In this document: in pieces, positions 31,801 to 42,640 of the stretch
Layout: each line of letters begins with the position of its first letter
Position numbering within the stretch: position 1 is the stretch's first letter
Source of the DNA: Centroberyx gerrardi
Taxonomy: Eukaryota > Chordata > Actinopteri > Beryciformes > Berycidae
Length of the DNA stretch: 64,000 nucleotides
NCBI RefSeq assembly: GCF_048128805.1
Contig: NC_136005.1
Coordinates: 2,677,530-2,741,529 of the forward strand
Reading direction: 5' to 3'
Translations under genes and position numbers: made by a program
The notes under the pieces: generated by a model
Database searches by the model: none
Seen by the model: the letters and a program-made list of their open reading frames with translations, nothing else
Told to the model about the DNA's origin: nothing

Positions 31801-34800
31801 AGTAAGTAAAATAAAATAAATCACAAGTGAGATAAAAATTCCAAAAGTGTGTGAGTGTGTGTGTGTGTGTGTGTGTGTTAAGGTTAGGGTAAGGGTTAGG
31901 TTTAGGCAAGTAGTGGTTATGGTTAGGGTTAGGGTAAGTCTCCAGGAAATGAATGTAAGTCTATGTAAATACCCCAAAAGTGACTTAAGTAAGACTGTGT
32001 GTGTGTGTGTGTGTGTATGTGTGTGTGTGTGTGTGTGGAAGCCTACTTGTCGATCTGTGTGTTGCTGTCTGGTGTGAGGAACATGTCGATGTATTCCTTG
32101 CTGTAACGCTCCTGAGTTTCACACTGTTCCTCAAAGATCCGGATGGTTTCACTGAAAGCCTCGATGGCCGTCCGCTTGCTCTGCAGTTCCTGGAGAAAAA
32201 CAGAAAACAAATCTGTATTTCTCATTTTTTAACTCATTTATTTATATTTACACAACAAAAGCCATAGAGTGTTGGTAAAGCGAAGTGCGTCAGTGTTTCG
32301 GGACGCTGCAGCACCTGGGAGGTTTGTGTGAACTCCTCGTACAGAAGGTCGTACTCTCGGCTCTTCTCCTGGTATTGATCCTGGTAGATCTTCAGCTGTT
32401 CTCCGACCGCATCGATGTCGTCTTCCATCACAACCTGCTGCTGCACAGAGACGCACATGAAGACCAATCATCAAGAGAAACAAGAGTTAGTTCATTTACA
32501 GTTAAAAGGTAATACTTTACAATAAGGGTACATTAATTAAGGGTTAGTTAATGCTTAATAAGCATTAACTAACCCTTAATTAACAGTTAACTAATGTGTC
32601 TGGTAATAATTTAGTAATGCACGGCATTGAAGGCAAACACATTCACCCATCCACCATAAGGTATTAATTTATACATTATTTAATAGTTTATAAAGATGAC
32701 TATTAAATAATGTATAAATTAATACCTTAGTTAACATGAACACCATTAGTAAATGATTACCAGACACATTAGTTAACTGTTAACTAAGGCTGTTAATTAA
32801 TGTACCCTTATTGTAAAGTGTTACCAGTTAAAAAAATGTATTTAACCTAATCTAAGCTAATGTTTACCTTTGATCATTTTCATTTAAAATGTTAGCAGAT
32901 GCTCTTATCCATAGCAAATTACAATCAGTGTAACAGCAGAAAAAGCTTCTATTCCTAGATATCATGTTACATCTGTTAATGTAATAACTTCCCTTTAATG
33001 TAATAAACTATTAAAATAACAACAACTTTCAGCTATTCGCTAATAATCCGGTTAAAGTAAAAACAAAGAATTCTATCAGTGTAATAAAAGTTATCTACAA
33101 ATATTATAATAATTTCTTTCATGTTAACATAATAATTATGTCATTGGGTTTCATTACATCGACAGGAAGGTTGAAATTCTGTTTTCGAAAATGTAATAGC
33201 TGAACTGTTTTTTTATTCGTCATAAAAAAAGTTAATAACTAAATGTGTGAATGGATGACAGTATTATATATAAAAGATGTAATTGAAATGTTTGACTCAG
33301 GTTTGTATAACATCTCTGCGCTATGCACTTTATATTTGGAGTATCTGTAACAAAAAATGAAAGAAAATATCTTTATTCTATGGCTTTGTAAAAAGGACTC
33401 TTCCCTAATATTCAGCAGAACTTGACTCATTTCACATCTAACTTGGAATCGACGCACCTGGAGGTCGATATTATTTCTGCACTAATTTCTTAATCTAACT
33501 GTAAAATGTAAGAAAGCGCAGCCAGCAGCCGGCAACCAGCAGCCTCACACACCGACCTGCTGGTGTCTGGAGACGGGGTAGAGCAGCCGTGTGTCCAGTC
33601 TGGAGTTGTACTGGGCCAGAGACTCGCTGTGGTAAAACCGGATCAGCTGCACCAGCGAGGGGAAGGCCAGCGGCTCGGAGAAGCCGTACCTCCCCCCTCG
33701 ATGGAAGATCCGGATCAGTCTGTTGCTGCCCTCTTTCCTGCAAAAACCAAAGCAGAACTGTTGGGGAAAGCGGCCAAAAAATCCTCCCGTAGAAAACATA
33801 CAGAAACGGTATGTACCTACTGATGAGTGGTTTTATCCAAAGTGTCTTACAGTACCATGATGCATTTTTAGCATGGGTGACACAAGTGGGATTTGAACCC
33901 CTAACCCTTAAAATGTTGGTGCCTCGGTTTGCCTACTGAGCCACACAGGACCACGAGAGACCAGATGAACTGAAGTGACAGCCAGGTTTTAGGAAATTTC
34001 GTGAAATTAGCACAAAATCTTAAAATGCAAATGACGTGCTTTGTGTACGAAAAGTGAGAGAAATATGTTTCCCCAGCTGGAAAGTATCAGGTGGAGGAGA
34101 CACAATTAGAAACAGAAAGTTTTTTAAGTTTTCTTTTCCAAAGTTTTCTACTGGAGTGAAGATTTCATTTTCAACCCTAACTCTGAGCAATCCTTACCAA
34201 ACCCTTAACTTAACCTTAACCAAAGTTTTAGTGGCCTAACCTTAACCCTAACCTTAACTTAAGTTGTTTTACTTGGCTAAACATAACCGTTAGCTAATCT
34301 TCTCATGTGACACACACTTGAAAATTGCGTGTCCAGTTCATGCTATTGTCATGTAATCCTCGAGGAGGAACGTAATCTCTCATTATTCGTATCCACAACA
34401 CATAATCTGTCATTTCACAAAACTTTTTGAGATGGTGTTGGAAATCTGTTTACCTCAGAGTGAGTGTATATTCTCCTTTAACCTTACTGGAGGCGTCCCG
34501 GACCAGGAATGTGCCATCAGGAGCGTTTCTCATCATCTCATTCACTTCCTCTCTGGACAAACACAAAGTACAGTAAAGGCTTGAAACAATTCAATTAGCA
34601 GAACATGTTTCAACTGGTAATGAAGACTGTATAGCTGAAACCTGTTCAATTGGACTGACAAACTGTTTTACAGAATGTGCTATTTTCCCACTCAACAAGG
34701 CTTGAAACAATACGTAGGCGGTCTGCGTTAATGAAAAACAGATTGTTCTGGATCGTATTATTATCAGATAACAGTTAATACCTTGAGATGTCGCCCCAGT

Positions 34801-35698
34801 ACCACTCGGCATCAGATAATTGGTCGTCATTAGCGCCGGAGTCACAAGTTGCCATAACTTTGGTTGTGTCGGTTTTGGGTTGAAGAGCTGTCAGTGGAGA
34901 CATTAGAGCACAAAATCAGTGAAGTACCAAAACAGAACAAAAATACAGAGCTTTCAGTCTGCAGAAGTGTCAGAATTTTTCCAACCAAAAAATTCAAACC
35001 ATCTATTCTTTAAAGGATAACACCAGTGATTTTTTTTTTTCGAGTTAATGCTAATGATCCAGGTTCTCTCCTCTCCTTTCCTTTCTTCCTGCTGGTTTGA
35101 ATGAATGTAACTCTAGAGAGAGACTTGTTTCTTCCTAAAAGGTTTAGCTCTCACACTCCAGTCAAGTCAACTTTATTTATATAGCTGCTTTAAAGGATAA
35201 TAGCAGCGTTTTTGAAATTAGTGCCAGCAGTCCAGCCTCCTCTGTGTTTCTGCACACAGTCAGCATAGTTGCAGATATCAGCGCTCGTTTTTTCCTCCTT
35301 CATTCATTCTTCTCCAGTATGAAAGACAAACTTCCACAGAGCGAGAGAATCCATCACAGGAAACATGAAGCCAAACTTTCTGATTTCTCCTTATTCTTCC
35401 TTCTCCTCATTTTAGAACAAAACTCTTCAGATTATGCTCCATGCAGCTCTTTCCTTCTCAACCAGCTGAACAGATCCCTGCTGTACAGTCTGCTGTGTTG
35501 TACCTCGCTCCGCGGCCACGTTGGTTCTCGGGGCAGAAAACGGCGCTTCAGGATCAGCAGGCGAGGGAACGTCCCGCAGGAACGCCATCAGGGTGTGAGA
35601 CAGAGCCTCGCCGTCGCTTTGGCCCATCTCAGGCTCCGAGAACTCTGGGAAATCACCCGCCGAACAGCCCCGTGTCAGTCGGGTCCGTCTGCATGTGG

Positions 35699-35740
<42 letters not shown>

Positions 35741-36063
35741 TCTGCGGCTGGTGCTGCTGGCCTACTGGCAAGGAATCCAGAGGGAGATATGGTTGCGTTG
35801 CTCAGTCTTGCACCATCTGGGAGACGCTGTCCAGACTAGTCCGGTGACAGGTGACACTGTCCGAGCGCCTGAAATACCAGAGCCGCCGCTCCTCGCCGCT
35901 CCGGCTCGCTCAGACAGACTGAAGGCTGGTCAGCGCTCGGCCTCGCCTCGCCTCGCCCCGCCTCGCCTCGCCTCGCCTCGCCTCACCCCGCAAACAACAG
36001 CTGCCTGCAGCGAGCCGCCAGGCCGACCTGCCTGTTGCCTGGAGTGTATCTGTGTTTGTGTTT

Positions 36064-36103
<40 letters not shown>

Positions 36104-37761
36104 AACGTGGCATTAAGCTGGGGAAAGGTGAGAACCTGTCTGTCAGCCATTTTTTAAAACTATTATGTGTGTGTGTCTGTGTTAACGTGGCATTAGGGAA
36201 GCCAGGGAAAGGTCAGAACCTGTCTGTCAGCCATTTTTTTTAAAAAGTATTACATGTATGTGTGTGCCAGTGCATGCATGTGTGTGTGTTGGGGGTGCTG
36301 GGGTGCGGGGGTGGTGGGGTACATGTGTGCATGCACCCACGTGCCGATACATGTGTGTGTGTGTGTGTGTGTAGATAGAGACGTGTTGTTAGCGCTCCAT
36401 CTAAATCATCCCTTCAGCACTTGCGATGGCATGCTGTACGATGCATTAAATCTCTGGTGTGTGAACTCATTAACCAGAGCCTCCGAACTGTGAAGCTCTG
36501 TCACAGCCTGCCTGGGAAAAAAAACCCTATGAATGCTCAGCATCCAGTAAATCTTGACCCTTGGTGGATCATTCAACCCAGTAAGCCTTTAGAAAGAGAA
36601 TGTGAGCCCAGCTGCTGCCCCATTTTTTAGAGTTTTGAAATACTTGTTCTATCTTTTATTTTATTATCTCCTTTTTTTATCATCTCTTGTTTTATTTCCA
36701 TTTGTGTCCTTTGTTCTCTGTCAAGCACTTTGTGCCAAACCTGGTTGTTAAAAATGCTTTAAATGTGACTTGACAGTCTGCAGAGTGCAGTCTCTGCTCC
36801 AGAAAAGGATCTTGATCAGGTCTGGATCAAACTGTATTTACTTAAATGGTTTGCTGTTACTAAGTGCCAAATGGGCGGGGTTTGGCACCTGGGTCAATAC
36901 AAAGTACATTTACAGGCATTTAGTTGACGCCTCTTAACCATTCAGATTTTGACCATTTTGTCTTTAAAGAGACTGGATCAATGATCCTTAGCAATAGAAG
37001 AAAGTTTGAATTGCTACTATATAGCCTCTTTAAAATGAATGTATAATACCTGAAGGTGTTAAATGTATCATTTTAACATCAATAAATCATTGCAAGATTA
37101 ATTTTGAGACATTAGTATAATTACTGTAACAAACCAGACCATCAGTGTCAGCCTGTCAGCCTCTCTCAGCCTCTACTCTGCATCCTCCATAGTTTCTCCA
37201 CCTGGTGGATCTGGAGGGAAATCTGCTGGATCGCTTTACGGCACAAAACAGGAAGAGGTTCTGTTCTTCCAGAGCAAACGGAGCTAAAGCTGAAAGAGTT
37301 TCTGGCAGCAGATGGTGGAAGGAGGGAAAGGAAGATGGAGAAATCACTTCCGACATGTTGATCCTCTTCAGGGAGGGGGAGGGGGGGGGAGCATGACATT
37401 GATGTTTAAAAATGCTTCATTAAGCTTTAATCTTACCTTGTTGTGCTGGTGGAGGCTCAGGCCTTGTGGCTGTAGGTATTTGTGTCGCCTGTTGTGATTG
37501 GTCGAGAGATGACGTCATCATCATAGGACCCACAGAATGGGCATAGGTCCCAGGACCGGCCCCCGTGGGATCGGTGCGCTCGTTAACGCCCGCAGGCCGG
37601 CCCAGGCGCTCCGGGTGCTTCTCTTCCTCGTCCCTGAGATGGAGGGAAGCCAGCGCCGACGTTGTGACGGACAAGAACTCGCCCGGCCGGAGCTCGCCGC
37701 CCTCCGCACGGTCTTTGTCGTAGATATCATACGCCCTGAGCCGGAAACCCTCGTCCGCCAT
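28825..37761 (-). CDS. pik3r2: Phosphatidylinositol 3-kinase regulatory subunit beta (p85-beta), lacking a recognisable RhoGAP domain
   Basis: Exons in transcript order: 37437-37761, 35504-35698, 34782-34887, 34454-34552, 33557-33737, 32315-32440, 32047-32189, 30868-31044, 30542-30613, 30235-30396, 28825-29014. All phases agree, giving 591 residues against about 728 in human. It binds and restrains p110 and recruits it to phosphotyrosines. Domains: divergent SH3 about 1-80; nSH2 about 201-298 (WYWGDIS, FLVR Arg near 227); coiled iSH2 about 303-470 ([35 protein letters not shown]); cSH2 about 490-588 (FLIR Arg near 515, [19 protein letters not shown]). Exon 2 (65 residues) has no recognisable domain. 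The BH/RhoGAP domain that normally precedes nSH2 was not found in the 1.7-kb intron 1. The iSH2 turn (LTPDSNTQ) is divergent. Subunit identity rests on the N-terminus and on synteny. Confidence 0.92.
29220..29940 (+). mobile_element. tRNA-derived SINE interrupted by a DNA transposon
   Basis: The left part (29220-29254) has the A-box-like taactcaacaggtagagca. The right part (29831-29940) resumes with ttaacactggcagggttggg and the B-box GGTTCGATTCC. Removing 29255-29830 plus one TTAA restores a continuous tRNA-like head. The SINE therefore predates the insertion. In pik3r2 intron 10. Confidence 0.75.
29255..29830. mobile_element. TTAA-flanked inverted-repeat transposon (piggyBac/Kolobok type, non-autonomous)
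   Basis: Exact TTAA at 29251-29254 and 29831-29834. Termini are AGGGTAACTTCGGTATTTTT and its inverse, and the arms remain near-identical for well over 150 bp on each side. 576 bp, no transposase. The TTAA target points to piggyBac or Kolobok superfamilies; which one cannot be settled here. Confidence 0.88.
32508..32825. mobile_element. hAT-like MITE with 8-bp target duplication (pik3r2 intron 5)
   Basis: Ends GGTAATACTTTACAATAAGG and the inverse (aagtgttacc, one or two mismatches). Flanked by AGTTAAAA at 32500-32507 and 32826-32833, an 8-bp duplication as expected for hAT transposases. A SINE-derived 33-bp block (from about 32622) sits in the middle. No open frame. Confidence 0.85.
33885..33957 (-). 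mobile_element. tRNA-like SINE head
   Basis: The minus strand carries TGGCTCAGTAGG and GGTTCAAATCC as A and B boxes about 40 nt apart. No paired acceptor stem, so treated as a SINE relic and not a tRNA gene. Confidence 0.5.
34150..34275. repeat. Telomere-like degenerate CCTAAC repeat in pik3r2 intron
   Basis: Irregular aaccctaac / ccttaacc blocks. Similar ggttagggt runs occur at 31878-31940, 39725-39745 and 47848-47868. None is a long regular TTAGGG array, so these are interspersed low-complexity tracts and not a telomere. Confidence 0.6.
35699..35738 (-). repeat. (CA)n microsatellite serving as the exon-2 3' splice site of pik3r2
   Basis: On the gene strand a (CA)~19 run ends in cacacag immediately before exon 2 (CC ACA TGC). 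Only this AG gives the phase needed to join exon 1. The nearby alternative ATGCAG|ACGG would break the frame. There is no pyrimidine tract. Confidence 0.6.
35830..36020 (-). promoter_or_regulatory. CpG-rich patch, possible internal pik3r2 promoter
   Basis: C/G-rich with many CpGs, including a (cctcg)n pentamer array at about 35938-35985, upstream of pik3r2 exon 2. The flanking intron is A/T-rich. In PIK3R1 an internal promoter makes short p55/p50 isoforms. An ATG inside exon 2 ([11 protein letters not shown]) would suit a comparable short form. Inference only. Confidence 0.35.
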
Positions 37762-37873
37762 TTTAACAACAGAGACTGAACAGTCCAGCTGGGTTTTTCT
37801 GAGGTGGTGGAGCAGCAGGATGCTAGGTGCCGCGGTGCCGATGTTTACATGCCATCAGCTGAAAGCGACACAC
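37560..37873 (-). promoter_or_regulatory. CpG-rich start region of pik3r2
   Basis: High-CpG sequence covers exon 1 and the 110 bp upstream of the pik3r2 ATG (TTAAAATGG). A possible acceptor (cacctcag) lies about 50 bp upstream of the ATG, so an upstream non-coding exon cannot be excluded. No clear TATA box. Confidence 0.5.
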
Positions 37874-37996
37874 ATGGCTGAGGCTGACGGGACTCATGAC
37901 CGGCCGGCGTTACGGAGGAACAGCCTCCTCCTCAGCCTGAACCCCCAGTTTGACCACATCATGGAGCAGAGCGACGACATTGCCAGTAGATCCTGA
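37874..37996 (+). CDS. Small divergent ORF of 40 codons next to the pik3r2 promoter, unidentified
   Basis: ATG GCT GAG on the plus strand, 113 bp from the divergent pik3r2 start. The peptide includes ALRRNSLLLSLNPQFDHIME and ends in SRS-stop. Coding-like composition and a CpG-rich start suggest the first exon of a divergent gene; a GTAGAT at 37986 could be a weak donor. I do not recognise the protein and found no continuing exon before 48.6 kb. Could be chance. Confidence 0.25.
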   Translation: MAEADGTHDRPALRRNSLLLSLNPQFDHIMEQSDDIASRS

Positions 37997-38387
37997 TGTT
38001 TTTAACCTTTATTTACCCAGGGAAGACCGGTCCGGAGCATCGTCCTGCTTCACAGTCATTCAGGTCCAGACATTCAGACCTGGGAGCTGCCCAGTACGAC
38101 CACAGTCTTCTCCCGCTGGCCACTGGAGCAGCTGGGGGTTCGGTGCCTTGCTCAAGGGCACGTGGACAGTGGTTGTTGAGGGAGGGAGCACGGGTCTTGT
38201 TCGCTTCCACTGTTCTTGTAAAACGAGAGCAGACTGGGTTCTAGGAGAAAGAGTGATGGGAACAACGCTGCCTGATTTCCTCCTCACCTCACATCATACG
38301 ACCTAAAAAAGAAAAGGCACAAAGAGAATTGATAGAATAGGGAGATGAGCCTTATTGCAAATGCAGAAAAAGCTACTTTTTCTTTAA

Positions 38388-39575
38388 AGGGATAGCCAAC
38401 AAAAATATGCAATTTCTCATTAACAGTCCCATATCATGTAAAGCAGGACTCCCCTTGCCTCTGTGATGATAAAGGAGTTGGATGGTCTATCTAAACATGG
38501 TGAAAGTATCAAAACGCACGGTCGCCAACTAAATCCACACAATCCATATTAGAAAAGCGAGCCTCTAAACGAGCCGTTTGGACTTCCGTAACTTTGTGGC
38601 GTCACAAAGGTTCGCTCATTATCATTTCTGTAAGAAATAATAGACTAACAAAGTGTTTTTTTCAAAGCGGTCGAGCGGTTGTCATTGTTTATTACCGGAG
38701 AGTTTTCCCTACCTGTAGCCGCCGGGCCGCGGCGTCTCACGTTTCACTCTTGAAACGGTTAGCCAATCGGAACAGAGGGTCGTTAATATTAATGAGCCTT
38801 AAAGACACGGCGACAGAAACAGCCTGTTATTGGTAAGGCTCAGAGAGATGCTGGAAAATGAACGTGGAGAAATGGATTGAGAGTGTTTTTGGTTCATGAC
38901 ACCACACACACAGCTTTGAATGGACCTCAAGACAGAAAATAAAACACTGGAATTTAGAGAATATGGACCTTTAAAGCTTTTTTTAGTCATTGTTGGGTGT
39001 AAAAAATAACAGGAAACTGAGATTCAGAAGTTGTTTTTCCGCTGAGAAAAGCCGATCAGTTGATTTCTCCGTTTTGCTGTGGATTAAAAACTACTTTCTC
39101 ACGTCAGAGTGGAAAATCCAATCAGAACTCGACCTCAACACGCCGCTCTCTCTCCGGTCTAGAGTGGACCTCGCTTGACCGAGGTTTGGAGCGATGTGTG
39201 TTTTTAACCGCAACGGCTAATCTATGCGGACTAAAAATATTTTTGCTGGCAAATGTTTTAGTTCCAACTAGACTGAGCTAGCAGAGCGTGTTTTGTGTAA
39301 AAGGTTTGGAATTTATAATTCAATTTATTTATAAGTTTGGCCGCTAAGCAGCCGCTGCTCTCTCTCTCTCTCTCTCTCCAGTGTAGAGTGAAGCTCGCTC
39401 GCCCAGCAGCTCTCTGAACTGGATCACTATAGAAAATGCAGCAGCCAAAAGCTCCATATTATTACAGTTATTAAACGTTAGGAACGCTCAAATCTTGGTG
39501 GATGATGAACATAGATGAACTCAAGAGTGATACTGAATAAGAAAATTAACATTTTTAACTGGGTTGACCGTCCCT
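38388..39575. mobile_element. TTAA-flanked element with short imperfect terminal repeats
   Basis: TTAA at 38384-38387 and 39576-39579. Ends AGGGATAGCCAAC and, inverted, AGGGACGGTCAAC. 1.19 kb with no transposase frame. The internal tatggacctttaaag near 38965 may mark another boundary, so limits are uncertain. Confidence 0.45.
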
Positions 39576-40934
39576 TTAAAGGGGTCTTGAAATTCCAATT
39601 TGTGGGGAGTTTCTGTTCCAAAACAGATTCTGGGCCAGAAACTGAGTTTTAAAAGCCAGAAATCACAGCAGCTGGTGAAGTAAGAATTGAAAATCAAATC
39701 AAAATCTAACTTACTGCCCCTTCAAGTTAGGGGTTAGGGTTAGTTGGTGTTGGTGCTCATATGACTGCCCTAGAACTGAATCATTTTGCAATTTTGCCTG
39801 AAATAAATTTGTCAGTCTGAGGACTTGCAGAGGCTTTCTCCAGTCTGTCTGAAATAAACTCAATCACTGTTATTTCTGACATATTGGTTAACACTGAAAT
39901 CCTCCACCGCATAGCTGTCTGGTAGATCTAGGATACAGTATATATAGGATATATACATTTGTGCGTGTGTTTTCTTCTGACAGATTTTGAAAGAAAATAT
40001 TCTGTCACTATCATATTGTTCAGAGTAATGATCAGAACAGGAGAGGCAGGTTAAAAGCAGACGGAGGTTAATCAATGGTCGTATCAAGAAGAGTCCAGAT
40101 GGTCCAGGATTTTAGTTTTTGTTGCAGCTGATGAGGAATTCCCGATTTTTGTTTAAGACAAATTCTAACAGTCTTCTATCAGAACGAGTTGTATTACAGC
40201 AAAGGCAGTTTCATTCCACAATATCTGCTATTTGAAAAAGATGACGCCTCCTCTTACAAAATGACTGACACAGCATGATTAACATGATAAAGCAGATTAT
40301 TGGTTACAATCCAAGTTATGAGTCATCATTAGACCTAAGCTTACAAAATGTTATATTTTGCAGGGTTCCAATGGTCCTTGAAAATCCTTGAAAGTATGTG
40401 GATTTGAGAAAAATAAAATAAGGCCTTAAAAGATTTGAAAATGAATGGATGGAAAGTACTTGATTTTTGTTTTTTAGCACACAAACTCATCAGTATGCCT
40501 CAGGTCAGCACTTCCCATCCTGAGGAAAACCTTCCGATGGAGATCTGCAGTTTTAAAATGAAGGATTTTCACCAGGATTTCTTCACTTGACAAGATCATG
40601 AGTAAAAAAATATGTTTTACCCCAAAACCTGCCAATTTAGAGTCCTTGAGCTCCACCGAACAAGACCTCGAAAGCCACTGAAAAGCAGTTGAATTTGCGG
40701 TCTGAGTGAGTGTGGGAACCCTGCTTTAGGAGGACGGCGCCTGTGTGTTTAAATATTGACCGAATCATTTTGTGTCACACGATTTTTACATAATGGCTGT
40801 ACAGCCTTATGTAATGAAACCCGTCGCAGGGTAAAAAAAAAATCAGGGGTTCCTTGTCTGAATCCCCCTCCTCTCCCAAAAGTCTAGGATTAGTCAGCGG
40901 TTTATTATCCTCCTATACCCTTCATAATATGACA

Positions 40935-40979
<45 letters not shown>

Positions 40980-42169
40980 CTGAGCAGAGCCTCTGATTTC
41001 ATCAGTCATCCGTGCTGCCATACAAGAGGAAAATGGCAGTAACTTCAAATTTGGTCAGAAATCTGATTTTGTCATTTCTCATAAAGCCATGCTTGATCAT
41101 GCAGGACAACATCCAGCCTTGACTGTGTTTCAGAGGAAATGGGGTAATAGTTACTGAAACTGTAAAACGCAGCAGAAAAACCAAGGGAGATCACAGTAAC
41201 CTCACTTACTTCATACTCTGAACGGCTACCTGCCTTTTGCCTTTACAAAACAGTACGATCTGACATGCAACTTCCATGGAAGTCTTCTCCAGTTGGATAT
41301 AAAATCGATTTGAAGGCATCAAAGGGCGTCGAAAAGCTTCAAAACGTTGGATTCCTACAGTGAGAACTCAAATTTTCTTCTAGTTTACTGTACGGGTGTT
41401 TTCCCTGCGGAGATGAGGTTGAACCGGTCCATTTCCATTTAGAGAAGCAGATCACAAGATAATCAAATGTGCTTTCATTTCATAGAGAATGGTATTGATA
41501 AAGCCGTCGTTCTAGATCTGAATTTGAAGCATTGGAAGTGGCGTCAGCGTTGAATCATTTCCAATGGTCCGCAGTCCTGAAGTCTTCATGGTACGTTGTG
41601 TCCTGCTCTCCAAGTTCCAGTTGAGAGATGTTGCTGGATGATGAAACACGACTTCACCACTAATCACAGCGATTTAGATCATATAAGCCTGTTTTCCCAG
41701 GTTTAAATACCTAAAAAATGTAATTTACAACAGATCCAGTTTAGGACGACATACATTTGTGTTACTGCTCAAAGTCAATAATCACCTTTTTTGTGTCAAT
41801 GTTGTTATTAACAAATGTTATGTTGAGAAGTCATATAAATGGGCTTTGTCCCAAACTAGGTTGTGTTTTAATGAGGACTTTAAAGTAGATTATGGTGTTT
41901 GCAAACCCCAGACAGGATTATTTGAATAATGGACCCAAAAAGGAAGCTGTGGTGTGGATGAAGGGTTGCAGTCGTTTAAATCACAGGTTGCATTTTACTG
42001 CACGGCTCTGCTGAAAATGACACGTCCTTTTAAAGAGTGTAGGAGCCGAAATCATCAAGCCAACATCCAACAGAGAACGCTGAAGGTATTCGTCCTGCAG
42101 GCGATGACTCCGGTCTGAGTTTGGGTTCTTGAGATATTCAGTTTCGGTCTGTTTTATCGATCGTTGTTG

Positions 42170-42640
42170 CATCCCAGAAACGGGACGGCGGGCGAACGCC
42201 ATATTTCCCCGACGCCTTCGAGCTTTCCACCGTCCCGTACCTAAGCTTGGAATGACGAAGACACACGAAGGCTCGACATGCACAGAAACTTTCAAATGTC
42301 AGCTCTTGGAGGTGATACGCAGACAAACCTGGAAATGAAATATGATCAGGAAACTGGAGCGTGGCGTGATAACAGTCACCTACCTGGGCCGGGCGGCAGG
42401 GAGAGCCTGCGTTTCGTCGACCTCCATGGAGCGGCGAGGAGCGCTGGCCGGACGGACACGTGGCTCAGATCGAACCAACCACCGGCCTCCGTCCTCACGC
42501 CATCCTAAGTCCCTCCACCCCCCCCCCACCCCCCCTCCCATCCCCCATGTCCTCCATCTTTAAAAATCCTCTCCTCTTGGTCGTCGTCCGTCCCCTCGGA
42601 GCGCCGCCTCTTCCCACGATGCCGTTCCTCTGGGTATTCC
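42170..42640 (-). promoter_or_regulatory. CpG-rich patch with an exon-like start (possible upstream pik3r2 exon)
   Basis: A G+C- and CpG-rich island in A/T-rich DNA. On the minus strand 42384-42427 reads ATG GAG GTC GAC ... CGG CCC AG followed by GTAGGTGAC, a good donor. It could be an alternative first exon or 5'-UTR exon of pik3r2, the next minus-strand gene, or of an unrecognised gene. The 15-codon peptide (MEVDETQALPAARPR) is not recognised. Confidence 0.3.

Noticed and set aside
31878..31945. Telomere-like TTAGGG motifs
   Set aside because: Short and irregular (also near 34.2, 39.7 and 47.85 kb); not a telomeric or clear fusion array.
35244..36116. 290-codon plus-strand ORF
   Set aside because: Antisense to pik3r2 exon 2 and held open by (GT)n and (CCTCG)n repeats; no homology recognised.
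37156..37399. Candidate RhoGAP exon of pik3r2 in intron 1
   Set aside because: Minus-strand frames here show no RhoGAP motifs, and no start/donor pair fits the required phase convincingly.
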